Assembly: GCA_030152105.1 (NCBI GenBank)
Contig: JASLIH010000098.1
Span: 1 to 16,471, forward strand
Direction: 5' to 3'
Length of the DNA stretch: 16,471 nt
From: Actinomycetes bacterium
Lineage (GTDB): Bacteria > Actinomycetota > CALGFH01
The position numbers and the translations under genes are program-made. Within the stretch, counting starts at the first letter, position 1, and each line of letters opens with the position of its first letter. Positions 7,584 to 16,471 of this stretch are shown here, one piece after another. Below the pieces are notes generated by a model that saw only the letters and a program-made list of their open reading frames with translations, was not told where the DNA came from and did no database searches.

Positions 7584-8566
7584 CGGCCCTCCCCCCCACC
7601 GGCCACCGGCTCGCCCTCGGCCTCGGCCCGCGCCTCGGCCTCGGCTTGCTCGACCGCCTCGGCCAGCTCCTGGCGGACCGCCCGCAGGGCGGCGATTGCC
7701 TGGTCGCGGTCGGCCTGCCCGATGGCATGGTGGCTGAATTTCGCCCGCTCGAACAGCCCGGTGAGCCGGTGGACGGACGCAGGCCGCGCCAACGCGGTCT
7801 CGAGGACGCGGGCGGCGTACTCGAAGGGGGCCTCGGACGGGTGGCGGGGCAGGCCGGCGGCGGCCAGGCCGGTCTCCATGCGGGCCCAGGCGCCGATCAC
7901 CGCCCGGCGCGGGTCGGGCTCGCGCTCCAGGTCCTCCAGGGTGTCGTCGAGCAGCTCGACCAGCCGCTCGGCCGGGGTCCGGGGCGGCCGCCGCCGGCGC
8001 CGGTCGGCGACCAGCTGGGCGACCACGATCCCGATCATGGCCAGGAGCGCCACCCCGGCCACGATCAGCGGCACCACCCCCGAATCGGGCGGCGGGTCCG
8101 GCACCTCCAGGGTGCTGGCCCCGGGGATGGTGGTCGTCGGGTCCAGGTCGCGGTCGCCAGCGCCCAGGCCCAGCAGGTCCCGGAACAGCCACAGGAGCAG
8201 GATCGCGGCCATGGGCAGGATCAGGTTCCAGTTGCCACCGGCCCGCCGCCGGGCTCTGGCCAGGTTCCGGCCTGGCCACAGCGAGACCACCGCCAGCACC
8301 GCCCCGGCCACGATGGCCAGGAACAGCAGCAGCAGCAGGCTGTCGATCAGGTCGGCCGGGTAGCTGGGCCGCCCCCGCCCGGTGCCGAGCGGCCCACGCA
8401 GGCTCCCCACCGCGACCAGGCCCACCAGGACAACCGCGACCCAGGCCGGCAGCAGTCCCCACCGTCCCCGTCCCCGGTTGGCCGAGCCGTGCCCGGGCGG
8501 CTCCCGCCGCTCCGGCTGCCTGTCCTGCGCCACCTGCTCCCTCGCCGCTGGTCCCACCCCCGGCAC
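7580..8566 (-). CDS. DUF4129 domain-containing membrane protein
   Basis: A 328-residue protein with four predicted membrane spans (about 38-56, 75-97, 115-134 and 163-187). A cytosolic C-terminal DUF4129 domain (about 218-302) follows, recognisable by RAVIGAWARMETGLAAAGL, SEAPFEYAARVL and the FERAKFSHH block. In many genomes DUF4129 is the C-terminal domain of transglutaminase-like (TgpA-type) proteins encoded beside MoxR and DUF58. Here no transglutaminase core is present, so the protein is the stand-alone form. A low-complexity Glu/Ala tail (303-320) comes from repeated CTCGGC units. The start is uncertain: GTG 8566 is the farthest supported, but GTG 8557 is also in frame and neither has a strong ribosome site. 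It follows the aminotransferase stop by 37 bases. Confidence 0.85.
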   Translation of the reverse strand: MPGVGPAAREQVAQDRQPERREPPGHGSANRGRGRWGLLPAWVAVVLVGLVAVGSLRGPLGTGRGRPSYPADLIDSLLLLLFLAIVAGAVLAVVSLWPGRNLARARRRAGGNWNLILPMAAILLLWLFRDLLGLGAGDRDLDPTTTIPGASTLEVPDPPPDSGVVPLIVAGVALLAMIGIVVAQLVADRRRRRPPRTPAERLVELLDDTLEDLEREPDPRRAVIGAWARMETGLAAAGLPRHPSEAPFEYAARVLETALARPASVHRLTGLFERAKFSHHAIGQADRDQAIAALRAVRQELAEAVEQAEAEARAEAEGEPVAGGGEGR

Positions 8567-8603
8567 CGGTCATCGTCCCACAACTCCGGGATCCTCCGCC
8601 CCC

Positions 8604-9914
8604 TCAAGCTCTCGTGGCGGCCTCCACCGACTGGGCGGTGAGCTCGACCAGCTCGTCGACCTCGGGGTCGGTGATGACCAGGGGTGGGCCGAGCATCACC
8701 AGGTCGCCTTCGCTGCCGTCGGCGCAGCCGGTGGACGAGTACAGCAGCAGCCCGAGGTCGCGGGCGGCGGCCACGGCCCGTTCGGCGACCCGGCGCCGGC
8801 GCGGGAACGGGGCCCTGGTGGCCCGGTCGGCGACCAGCTCGACGGCGACCATCAGCCCGAGGCCGCGGATGTCACCGGTCGACCTGTGGTCGCCGAGGCG
8901 GTCCTCGAGGCCGGCGCGGAGGCGTTTGCCCTGGGTCTCGGCCGCCTCGACCAGGTGGCGTTCGCGCAGGACGCGGAGGACGGCTCGGCCGGCGGCGGCC
9001 CCGACCACGTGGTGGGAGTAGGTGAGGCCGTGGGTGAAGCCGCCCTCGCCGATGGTGGTGTGGACCGCCCCGGAGGCCACGGCCAGCCCGAGTGGCCAGT
9101 AGCCGGAGGCGGCCCCCTTGGCCAGGACCAGGATGTCGGGCCGGACCGCCCAGTGGTCGCAGGCGAACCAGCGGCCGGTGCGCCCGAACCCGGTCATGAC
9201 CTCGTCGGCGATCACCAGCACCCCGTGCCGGCGGCAGACCTCGGTGACCGCCGGCCAGTAGTCGTCGGGCGGGACGGCCGCCCCGAGGCCGGCCCCGGCG
9301 ACCGGCTCGGCCACGAACGCGGCCACCGTGCCCGCCGGCGAGGCCAGGATCTCCTGCTCCAGGGCGTCGGCGTAGCGGGCCCCGCAGCCGGCCGGGTGGG
9401 TGTCGCCGAACCGGCAGCGGTACTCGTAGGGGGCGAGGGTGTGGCCGGCCAGGCCGAGCCAGGGCAGGTACGGGCGGCGCAGCGGCTCGCGGCCGCCGAC
9501 GTCCAGGGCCCCCCGGGTGTTGCCGTGGTAGCTGCCCTGGCGGCCGATCAGCCGCCAGCGGTCCTCGCCCCGGGCCAGGTGGTAGGCGCGGGCCATCTTC
9601 AGGGCCGTCTCGACGGCCTCGCTGCCGCCCGACACCGGGTAGATTCGCGGGTCGTCCACGGGCAGTAGCGGGGCCAGCTCGTCGGCGTAGGCCTCCAGCT
9701 GCTCGGAGGCGAACATCGTGCCGTGGGCGTAGGCGACCCGCCCCAGCTGCTCGGCGATGGCCGCCGCCACCGAGGCGTCGCCGTGGCCGATCCCGACCAC
9801 GATCGCCCCGCCGGCCCCGTCCAGGTACCGCCGCCCCTCGGTGTCCCACAGCTGGCAGCCCTCGGCCCGGGCCACCGTGGGCAGCCCGCTCCCGCGGGCG
9901 AACACGTGGCTCAT
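8604..9914 (-). CDS. Class-III PLP-dependent aminotransferase (aspartate aminotransferase family, omega-amino acid type)
   Basis: A 436-residue fold-type I aminotransferase. Phosphate-site GGSEA is at 96-100, SYHGNT at 128-133, the PLP-pyridine Asp motif VIADEVMTGFGRTG at 234-247 (Asp237) and the Schiff-base Lys in LAKGAASG at 264-271 (Lys266). Such enzymes move an amino group from an omega- or beta-amino acid to pyruvate or 2-oxoglutarate, giving a semialdehyde or oxo acid. The insert YEYRCRFGDTHPAGCG (163-178) is typical of its subgroup. ATG 9914-9912 overlaps the TGA of the CoA-transferase B subunit (ATGA). This is the last gene of the four-gene operon and the second aminotransferase in it, so the two probably act on different donors or acceptors. 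The substrate is not deducible. Confidence 0.92.
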   Translation of the reverse strand: MSHVFARGSGLPTVARAEGCQLWDTEGRRYLDGAGGAIVVGIGHGDASVAAAIAEQLGRVAYAHGTMFASEQLEAYADELAPLLPVDDPRIYPVSGGSEAVETALKMARAYHLARGEDRWRLIGRQGSYHGNTRGALDVGGREPLRRPYLPWLGLAGHTLAPYEYRCRFGDTHPAGCGARYADALEQEILASPAGTVAAFVAEPVAGAGLGAAVPPDDYWPAVTEVCRRHGVLVIADEVMTGFGRTGRWFACDHWAVRPDILVLAKGAASGYWPLGLAVASGAVHTTIGEGGFTHGLTYSHHVVGAAAGRAVLRVLRERHLVEAAETQGKRLRAGLEDRLGDHRSTGDIRGLGLMVAVELVADRATRAPFPRRRRVAERAVAAARDLGLLLYSSTGCADGSEGDLVMLGPPLVITDPEVDELVELTAQSVEAATRA

Positions 9915-10678
9915 CCCTTGACGTACACCCCTTCCGGGTCGAGCTCGTCGCGGATCAGCCGCAGCTCGGTGTCGGTCGGGTCGGGGGTGACCTGGAGGTC
10001 GTCGGCGACGCGGAGGTCCCAGCCGGTGGCGGCCCGGGCGTCGGTGACGGTCACACCGGGGTGGATGGCGAGCAGGACCATCTCGCCGGTGTCGGGGTCG
10101 AAGCCGTAGCGGCCGACGTCGGTGACGACCACCGACGGGCCCAGGCCCTGCCAGCCCTGGGCGGCCCGCAGGGCGGCCCCGCCGAGGTTGCCCGGGCTGG
10201 TCCGGAAGTCGATCCGCTCCACGAACGAGCGGGCCGACTGACGCATGAGGACGAACACCTCGCGGGCGTTGATGGCGATCTCGCAGGCCCCGCCGGACCC
10301 GGGCAGCCGCACCTTGGGCTGCTGGTAGTCGCCGATCACGGTGGTGTTGATGTTGCCGAACCGGTCCAGCTGGGCGGCGCCGAGGAAGCCGACGTCGACC
10401 AGCCCGCCCTGCAGGTAGTGGCTGAACAGCTCGACCATGCTCATGGCGGCGGTCGCCCCGGTGACCAGGCAGGGGTCGCCGATCGACAGGGGCAGCCGGG
10501 CCGGCCGGGCCCCGTACACCCCCGACTCATAGATCAGCTCGATGTCGGGCGCGACGGTCCGCTGGGCCAGGGCGACGGCGATGTTGGGCAGGCCGATGCC
10601 GACAAAGCAGACCCGCCGGCCAGCCAGGGCCCGCGCCCCGGCCACCACCAGCATCTCGCTCTTGGACCAGCCGCCCAT
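9911..10678 (-). CDS. CoA-transferase subunit B (class I, glutaconate/3-oxoacid CoA-transferase type)
   Basis: A 255-residue beta subunit of a heteromeric class I CoA-transferase. The glycine-rich GIGLPNIAVALAQ is at 27-39. It is followed by IELIYESGVYGARP, in which Glu51 sits where the catalytic Glu of family I CoA-transferases is found (SENG in succinyl-CoA:3-oxoacid enzymes; Glu54 in glutaconate CoA-transferase). Later blocks GGLVDVGFLGAAQLDRFGNI and VIGDYQQPKVRLPGSGG are characteristic. The enzyme should move CoA from a donor such as acetyl- or succinyl-CoA to an organic acid. Ring-opening hydrolases of the IpdAB type share the fold, but the retained Glu argues for transfer. ATG 10678-10676 overlaps the subunit A stop by one base (TGATG). 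Confidence 0.9.
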   Translation of the reverse strand: MGGWSKSEMLVVAGARALAGRRVCFVGIGLPNIAVALAQRTVAPDIELIYESGVYGARPARLPLSIGDPCLVTGATAAMSMVELFSHYLQGGLVDVGFLGAAQLDRFGNINTTVIGDYQQPKVRLPGSGGACEIAINAREVFVLMRQSARSFVERIDFRTSPGNLGGAALRAAQGWQGLGPSVVVTDVGRYGFDPDTGEMVLLAIHPGVTVTDARAATGWDLRVADDLQVTPDPTDTELRLIRDELDPEGVYVKG

Positions 10679-11600
10679 CACCGGTAGTCCCCGTAGTCGA
10701 CGGCGCCGGACATCGCCGGGGCCGGGGTGAGCTCGGCCCAGCGCTCGGCCCCCAGCTTGTCCACGTACTCCTCGTGGGTGGCGGTGCCGTGGACCCACTC
10801 GTCCAGCCACGCCGACAGGACCTGGGGGTCGCGGCTGATCCGGTCCCACTCCAGGTAGAAGCGGTTGTCACGGTCGTAGTAGCCCTGGGCGTAGGAGGGG
10901 TGGGCGCCGCGCGGGCAGACGACCACCGCGTCCACCTTGATCCCCGGGATCAGGGTCCGGTTGGGGTCGGCCCGCACCACCTCGGCGTCGACCAGCTCCT
11001 CGACGACCACGATGACCCGCCTGGCCGCGAACGCCGCCTCCTTCTGGCAGCCGGTCAGCCCCCAGATCTGGGTGTTGCCGGCGGCGTCGGCCCGCTGGGC
11101 GTGGACGACGGCCACGTCGGGGTTGAGCGGCGGCACGGCGTACACCGGCTCCCCCCCGAACGGGGAGGTGACCGGGCGGATGTTGGGGTTGACCTTGGGC
11201 AGGTCGGTCTCGAAGTACGACCGCAGGGGCCAGAACGGCAGCTTGGCGGCGCCGGCGGCGTACCGCCCGACCATCCCGAAGTGGCTGTACTCCTCCAGCT
11301 CCAGGGGGGCCGGGTCGTGGTGCTCGACCCGCCGCCGGATGGCGTGCAGCGACCCAACGCCCGGGTTGCCCATCCAGGAGAAGACCAGCTTGGCCGCGAC
11401 CCCGGCCCCGATCATCTGGTCGTAGACGACGTCGGGGGTGAGCCGGCACAGGGTCAGGTCGCGGCGGCGCTGGCGGATCACCTCGTGCCCGGCCGCGAAC
11501 GAGATGAGGTGGGTGAACCCCTCGATGGCCAGGGTGTCGCCGTCGCGGACGAGTTCGGCGACGGCGTCGCGCATGGTGGCGACCTTGTCCTCCCGACTCA

Positions 11601-11601
<1 letters not shown>
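10678..11601 (-). CDS. CoA-transferase subunit A (class I, glutaconate CoA-transferase-like)
   Basis: A 307-residue alpha subunit. DGDTLAIEGFTHLISFAAGHE (20-40) is the N-terminal CoA-transferase strand-loop. LTLCRLTPDVVYDQMIGAG, FSWMGNPGVGSL (74-85), SPFGGEPVYAVPPLNPDVAV (146-165) and AQRADAAGNTQIWG match GctA/IpdA-like proteins, whose length it shares. It carries no catalytic Glu itself; that comes from subunit B. The start ATG 11601-11599 overlaps the aminotransferase TGA by one base. It has the 34-base repeat two bases upstream, whose AGAGGGGTG segment supplies the ribosome site. Its position between two aminotransferases suggests that the acid formed after deamination and oxidation is activated here. 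Confidence 0.9.
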
Positions 11602-13016
<1,415 letters not shown>

Positions 13017-13068
13017 CAGGGCACCCCCTTGGGGTTCCCCGGACCCCTCCGGCCGGCCGTCGTCTGGG
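13017..13068 (-). other. Short intergenic leader between aldehyde dehydrogenase and GabT-like gene, containing repeat copy
   Basis: Most of this gap is one copy of the 34-base repeat. No TANNNT box with a partner -35 was found and no U-tract terminator, so cotranscription with the aldehyde dehydrogenase is possible. Confidence 0.4.
13019..13052 (-). repeat. 34-base leader repeat, copy A
   Basis: Same length and orientation as copies at 11604-11637 (30 of 34 bases identical) and 7022-7055 (30 of 34). On the minus strand it starts CCGGAGGGGTCCGG, a stem CCGGA/TCCGG with loop GGGG. It continues GGAACCCC and ends GGGGGTGCCC, exactly 2 bases before the GTG start of the GabT-like gene, so it provides that gene's ribosome binding site. 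Confidence 0.75.
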
Positions 13069-14625
13069 TCAAGAGATCACCGTCTGGGACTGCTCCCGCA
13101 TGAACTGCTGGACGTAGTAGAGGCCGCCGCCGGCCTTGCCCGAGCTGCCCGACCCCTTCCAGCCGCCGAACGGCTGCACGCCCGGCCAGGCGCCGGTGGT
13201 CGCCCCGGCCTTGCGGTTGACGTAGACGACCCCGGCCTCGATCCGGTCAAGGAACTGGTCGACCTCGGCCTGGTCGGCCGAGTAGAACCCGGCGGTCAGG
13301 CCGTACTCGGTGTCGTTGGCCAGCTCGAGCGCCTCGTCCAGGGAGTCGACGGGGGCCACGGCCACGAACGGCACGAACAGCTCGTCCTTGAACAGCCGGT
13401 GGCCGGCGGGCAGGTCGCCGACCACCGTGGGGGCGACGTAGTTGCCCTTGGGCAGGCCGTCCTTCAGCACCTCGCCGCCGGCCAGGACCCGGCCCTCCTT
13501 GCGAGCCTCCTTGACCGCCTCCTTGAACCGGTCGACGGCCTCGCCGTCGATCACCGGGCCCATATAGGTCTCGCGGTCCAGGGGGTCGCCGACCCGCAGC
13601 TGGGCCGCCCGGTCGGCCAGGCGGCCGGTGAACTCCCCGGCCACCGACCGCTCCACGTACACCCGCGAGCAGGCCGAGCACTTCTGCCCGGAGAAGCCGA
13701 AGGCCGAGCGGAGCACGCCTTCGGCGGCCAGGTCGAGGTCGGCCTTGGCCGACACGATGGCCGGGTTCTTGCCGCCCATCTCGCACACCGCGGGCCGGGG
13801 GACGCCCTTGGCGAACTCCTTGTAGATCTTCATGCCGACCGCGTAGCTGCCGGTGAAGGTGATCCCGTCCACGTCCTCGTGGGCCACGACCAGCTTGCCG
13901 ACCTCGTCCCCGCCGGGCAGGAAGTGGAACACGCCGGCGGGCAGGCCGGCGTCGCGCAGGCACTCGTACAGCTTGTAGCCGGTGAAGGAGCCCTGCGGCG
14001 ACGGCTTGAGGACGACGGTGTTGCCGGCCACCAGGGCGCCCCCGGCGGGCCCGGCGGCCAGGGCCATGGGGAAGTTGAACGGGCTGATGACCGCCCACAC
14101 GCCGTAAGGCTTGAGCACCGAGCGGGTGTGCTCGTTGGCCGACAGCTGGCCCATCTTGTGGGCGAAGCCGTCGTTGTCCTCGAGCTGCTGGCAGTAGTAG
14201 CGGATCAGGTCGGCCGACTCCTCGACGTCGCCCAGGGCCTCCAGGCGGTTCTTGCCGACCTCCATGGCCATGAGGGCGGCCAGCTCGTTGGAGCGCTCGC
14301 TGATCAGGTCGGCGGCGCGGCGGAGCAGCGCCACCCGTTCGGCCCACGGGGTGGCCGCCCAGGAGGGGAACGCGGCCTGGGCGGCGGTGACGGCGTCGTC
14401 GACGTCACGGCCGGTGGCCGAGTGGACCTCTGCCAGCTCCAGGCCGGCGTCGTTGGGGCTGGTGAGGGTGAACGGCTCGCCGTCGGTGCGGGGCTCGCCG
14501 TTGACCACCGTGGGGATGGTCTGGCCGATCCAGGACCTGGCGGTCTTCACGCCCTCCTCGAAGGCGGCGTGGAGCTCCTCGTTGTCGGCCGAGAGGGTGG
14601 CGTAGGTGACGCGGAAGTTGGCCAT
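13069..14625 (-). CDS. pruA: L-glutamate gamma-semialdehyde (1-pyrroline-5-carboxylate) dehydrogenase-type aldehyde dehydrogenase
   Basis: A 518-residue NAD(P)-dependent aldehyde dehydrogenase. SPFNFPMALAAGP (181-193) begins the cofactor fold, TFTGS is at 256-260, the general base Glu282 lies in CEMGGKNP, and the nucleophile Cys316 in FSGQKCSACSR. The C-terminal VNRKAGATTGAWPGVQPFGG and GKAGGGLYYVQQFMREQSQT are characteristic of the RocA/PruA-like group. The length (about 515) also fits. The usual reaction turns glutamate semialdehyde, from proline or ornithine, into glutamate. No proline dehydrogenase is in the window, and the aminotransferase operon directly downstream makes another semialdehyde possible. 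ATG 14625 has AAGGGAG seven bases upstream. It could be read with the downstream operon: the gap is only 52 bases and shows no terminator. Confidence 0.88.
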   Translation of the reverse strand: MANFRVTYATLSADNEELHAAFEEGVKTARSWIGQTIPTVVNGEPRTDGEPFTLTSPNDAGLELAEVHSATGRDVDDAVTAAQAAFPSWAATPWAERVALLRRAADLISERSNELAALMAMEVGKNRLEALGDVEESADLIRYYCQQLEDNDGFAHKMGQLSANEHTRSVLKPYGVWAVISPFNFPMALAAGPAGGALVAGNTVVLKPSPQGSFTGYKLYECLRDAGLPAGVFHFLPGGDEVGKLVVAHEDVDGITFTGSYAVGMKIYKEFAKGVPRPAVCEMGGKNPAIVSAKADLDLAAEGVLRSAFGFSGQKCSACSRVYVERSVAGEFTGRLADRAAQLRVGDPLDRETYMGPVIDGEAVDRFKEAVKEARKEGRVLAGGEVLKDGLPKGNYVAPTVVGDLPAGHRLFKDELFVPFVAVAPVDSLDEALELANDTEYGLTAGFYSADQAEVDQFLDRIEAGVVYVNRKAGATTGAWPGVQPFGGWKGSGSSGKAGGGLYYVQQFMREQSQTVIS

Positions 14626-14632
14626 GGGGGGG

Positions 14633-14639
14633 CTCCCTT
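14633..14639 (-). promoter_or_regulatory. Ribosome binding site AAGGGAG of the aldehyde dehydrogenase
   Basis: AAGGGAG on the minus strand, 7 bases before ATG 14625, supports that start. Confidence 0.6.
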
Positions 14640-14678
14640 CGATGGAAGACGTTCAGCCCTTGGTGTGGTTCGGAGACG

Positions 14679-14684
14679 AGTCTA
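14679..14684 (-). promoter_or_regulatory. Candidate -10 box TAGACT upstream of the aldehyde dehydrogenase
   Basis: TAGACT on the minus strand, in the 68-base gap after the amidohydrolase stop and 54 bases before ATG 14625, fits the actinobacterial TANNNT pattern. It lies in a small inverted repeat AGACTCGTCT. The -35 position reads GCGGCT, a poor match, so confidence is low. If real, the aldehyde dehydrogenase has its own promoter. Confidence 0.3.
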
Positions 14685-14693
14685 CCTGCGCGT

Positions 14694-16316
14694 TCAGGTC
14701 CAGCCGCCGAAGCTCCGGGCGGCGGGGAGGTTGAGCTCGTCGGGCCCGTGGGCGAGGCGGCCGGCGACCATGGTGAAGATCGCCTCGCCGTCCTCCAGGT
14801 CGTGGGGGTCGGTGGCGAGCACGTCGCCGCCGAAGGCGGTCAGGTCGGCCCGCTGGCCGGGCTCGATGGTGCCGCTGATCCGCTCCTGGCGGGCCAGGAC
14901 CCGCCCGCCAAGGGTGAACACCTCCAGGGCCACCGGCAGCCCGAGGCGCTGGCCGGGGCGGTGGTGGTGGACGGCCGCGGCCACCCCGTGCCAGGGGTCG
15001 AGCGGGGTGACGTTGGCGTCGGAGGAGCCGCCGCTGGGCACGCCGCGCCGCCACAGGTCGGCGAACGGGTTCATGCTCTTGGTCCGGCGGGGGCCGAGGC
15101 GGCGGGCGTACATGCCGTCGGGGCCGCCCCAGGCGGCGTCGAAGCCCGGCTGCACGCTGGCCGCCAGCCCCAGCTCGGCCATCCGGTCGGCCCCGTCGGC
15201 GCCGAGCAGCTCGACATGCTCGATGCGGTGCCGGCAGCCCCGGAACGCGGTCGGCCCGACGGCCTTCATGGCCCGGCGGGCGCAGCGCAGCGCCTGGCCG
15301 ATGGCCACGTCGCCGATGGCGTGGACGCCGACCTGGATCCCGGCCTGGCTGGCCCGCACGTACAGCTCGGTGAGCTCGTCGTCGGTGTGGTACAGCACCC
15401 CGCGGGTGTCGGGGCGGTCCTCGTACGGGGTGGAGAGGGCGGCGGTGTGGGAGCCGAGCGACCCGTCCAGGAACAGGTCGCCGCCGATCTGGGCCAGCTT
15501 GCGGTCGGCCACATAGTCGAGATCCAGGTCGCCCCAGTAGCCGATCACCTCGATGGGCAGGGCCTCGACCCGGTCCAGCAGCAGCTCGAAGTCGCGCCGG
15601 CCGGCGATGTCGGGGCCGGCCATCTCGTGGACGCAGGCCACCCCGCGCCGGGCCGCCTGGCAGAGGGCGGCGTCCTGGGCGGCCAGCAGGGTGGCCGTGG
15701 GCAGCGTGGCCAGGGCGAACCGGCGGGCCGCGTGGTTGGCGTCGCCCCTGGTCACCCCGGTGGGGTCGCCGGCCTGGTCGCGGGCGCAGCCGGTCGCCGC
15801 CAGCGCCCCCGAGTCGCCGAGCACGTCCAGGGTGGCCAGGCCCTGGTGGCCGTCGACCCGCGACAGGTAGACGGGGCGGCCCCCGGCGGCCTCGGCCAGC
15901 TCGGCCGGGGAGGGCAGCTCGGGACGCTCGAAGCGGGTCTCGTCGTAGCCGTCGCCCCAGAGCAGCCCGCCCGCGCCGTCCCTGGCCGCGGCCGCCCGGA
16001 CCCGGTCCAGCACCTCGGCCGCCGAGCGGGCCGCGCGCAGGTCGGCGCCGTGGTCGGCCAGGCCGGTGGCGGACAGGTGCACGTGGGCGTCCACGAACCC
16101 GGGCATCAGGGTGGCGTCGCCCAGGTCGACCACCCGGTCGGCGCCGAGGGCGGCCACCTCGGCGGCCGGGACGACCGCGGTGATGCGCCCGCTCTCGACG
16201 GCGACGGCCAGGTCGAGCCGGCGGCCGAGGGCGTCGCCGAGACGGTTGCGGGGGTCGTGGAGGCTGGACCCGGCCGCGCCCCAGACGGTGTGGGCGATGA
16301 CCGCGAGGCCGGGCAC
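14694..16316 (-). CDS. YtcJ-like metal-dependent amidohydrolase
   Basis: A 540-residue amidohydrolase of the Amidohydro_3/YtcJ type, cytosolic. The metal motif GFVDAHVHL holds His78 and His80. Further likely ligands are His332 in VGVHAIGDVAIG, His367 in CRHRIEHVELLG and Asp433 in PSGGSSDANVTP. LFLDGSLGSHTAAL (281-294) and the C-terminal EPGQRADLTAF beta-sandwich strand are standard. Substrates of YtcJ relatives are mostly unknown amides or cyclic ureas/imides. GTG 16316 is the most upstream start in frame, with AGGGAGG (16334-16328) 11 bases before it. The gene probably begins a transcription unit and lies 68 bases upstream of the aldehyde dehydrogenase, so it may liberate the amino acid handled downstream; that link is inference. 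Confidence 0.9.
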   Translation of the reverse strand: MPGLAVIAHTVWGAAGSSLHDPRNRLGDALGRRLDLAVAVESGRITAVVPAAEVAALGADRVVDLGDATLMPGFVDAHVHLSATGLADHGADLRAARSAAEVLDRVRAAAARDGAGGLLWGDGYDETRFERPELPSPAELAEAAGGRPVYLSRVDGHQGLATLDVLGDSGALAATGCARDQAGDPTGVTRGDANHAARRFALATLPTATLLAAQDAALCQAARRGVACVHEMAGPDIAGRRDFELLLDRVEALPIEVIGYWGDLDLDYVADRKLAQIGGDLFLDGSLGSHTAALSTPYEDRPDTRGVLYHTDDELTELYVRASQAGIQVGVHAIGDVAIGQALRCARRAMKAVGPTAFRGCRHRIEHVELLGADGADRMAELGLAASVQPGFDAAWGGPDGMYARRLGPRRTKSMNPFADLWRRGVPSGGSSDANVTPLDPWHGVAAAVHHHRPGQRLGLPVALEVFTLGGRVLARQERISGTIEPGQRADLTAFGGDVLATDPHDLEDGEAIFTMVAGRLAHGPDELNLPAARSFGGWT

Positions 16317-16471
16317 GGGCTGAAGAACCTCCCTGGGGTAGTCAGGCTGGCAGTCTAGGCGCTGTCCCCCACGCCCGGCCAGAGGGGTGACCCCGTGCTA
16401 TAGCGGTATCAGGGGCCTCGGGTCATACTTCTAGGCAGTGTGACCAGGTCGGTCGGTGCGCGGTGTCAGGA
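16317..16471. promoter_or_regulatory. Upstream region of the amidohydrolase with candidate promoters
   Basis: No gene is visible here; AT content rises locally. On the minus strand ATGACC (16426-16421), 18 bases, then TATAGC (16402-16397) gives a reasonable -35/-10 pair. A second -10-like TAGACT (16357-16352) lies 36 bases before the start with a weak -35. GGGGTGACCCC at 16384-16394 is a perfect 5-base inverted repeat. The far edge of the region is beyond the window, so a divergent gene may also be served. Confidence 0.4.
16421..16445. promoter_or_regulatory. Candidate operator: 8-base inverted repeat GGTCATAC / GTGTGACC
   Basis: Arms GGTCATAC (16421-16428) and GTGTGACC (16438-16445) are inverted with 7 of 8 bases matching across a 9-base spacer. 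The left arm covers the -35 box of the best promoter for the amidohydrolase, a position suited to repression. The binding protein is not in the window. Confidence 0.35.

Noticed and set aside
7611..7660. Repeated CTCGGC units near the end of the DUF4129 gene
   Set aside because: Short codon-level repetition encoding a Glu/Ala-rich tail; ordinary low complexity in high-GC DNA rather than a functional repeat array.
13399..15516. 705-residue plus-strand open frame opposite the aldehyde dehydrogenase and amidohydrolase
   Set aside because: It is antisense to two genes with intact catalytic motifs. Its Gly/Val/His/Gln-rich composition is that of a reverse-complement shadow.

Overview
The window is very GC-rich, with G or C at most third codon positions, frequent GTG starts, Shine-Dalgarno sites of the AGGGGG/AAGGAGG type and -10-like boxes of the TANNNT type (TAGACT, TATAGC). 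Together with the gene families present, this points to a high-GC actinobacterium, probably an uncultured or soil lineage. No rRNA, tRNA, phage, insertion sequence or CRISPR array is visible. Gene content is mainly catabolic and chromosomal, and almost everything reads on the minus strand.

Layout from the left. (1) Bases 1-326 (+) hold the 3' part of a NarL-type sensor histidine kinase whose middle is missing, with a change of frame. (2) Bases 334-3766 (-) hold a tight five-gene operon, in transcription order: a PaaK-like CoA ligase, a 68-residue protein of unknown function, a split ThDP decarboxylase resembling sulfopyruvate/phosphonopyruvate decarboxylase (ComD-like then ComE-like), and a cyclase/kynurenine-formamidase-family metal hydrolase. 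Junctions are 0-4 bases, so this looks like one metabolic unit, and I do not recognise the pathway. (3) Bases 3890-4189 (+) hold a short PGPG-motif membrane protein, transcribed away from the operon. (4) Bases 4198-8566 (-) hold a MoxR cluster: DUF4129 membrane protein, a two-TM protein, MoxR AAA+ ATPase, DUF58 protein and a polytopic membrane protein. No transglutaminase is present. (5) Bases 8604-13016 (-) hold a four-gene operon: a GabT-like class-III aminotransferase, two CoA-transferase subunits (A and B), and a second class-III aminotransferase. (6) Bases 13069-14625 (-) encode a glutamate-semialdehyde/P5C-type aldehyde dehydrogenase. (7) Bases 14694-16316 (-) encode a YtcJ-like amidohydrolase behind a 155-base upstream region with a candidate promoter and operator.

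How the genes may work together. Regions 5-7 fit a route in which an amide or cyclic precursor is opened (amidohydrolase), an amino group is removed (two aminotransferases), the semialdehyde is oxidised (aldehyde dehydrogenase) and the resulting acid is activated by CoA transfer. Region 2 could degrade another oxo-acid or aromatic-type substrate. These pathway statements are inference; the family assignments are well supported by motifs.

The most unusual non-coding observation is a 34-base element present three times in the same orientation (7022-7055, 11604-11637, 13019-13052). Two copies lie exactly 2 bases before start codons and supply the ribosome binding site. The most interesting gene-level candidate is the ligase / 68-residue protein / split ThDP decarboxylase / cyclase operon.
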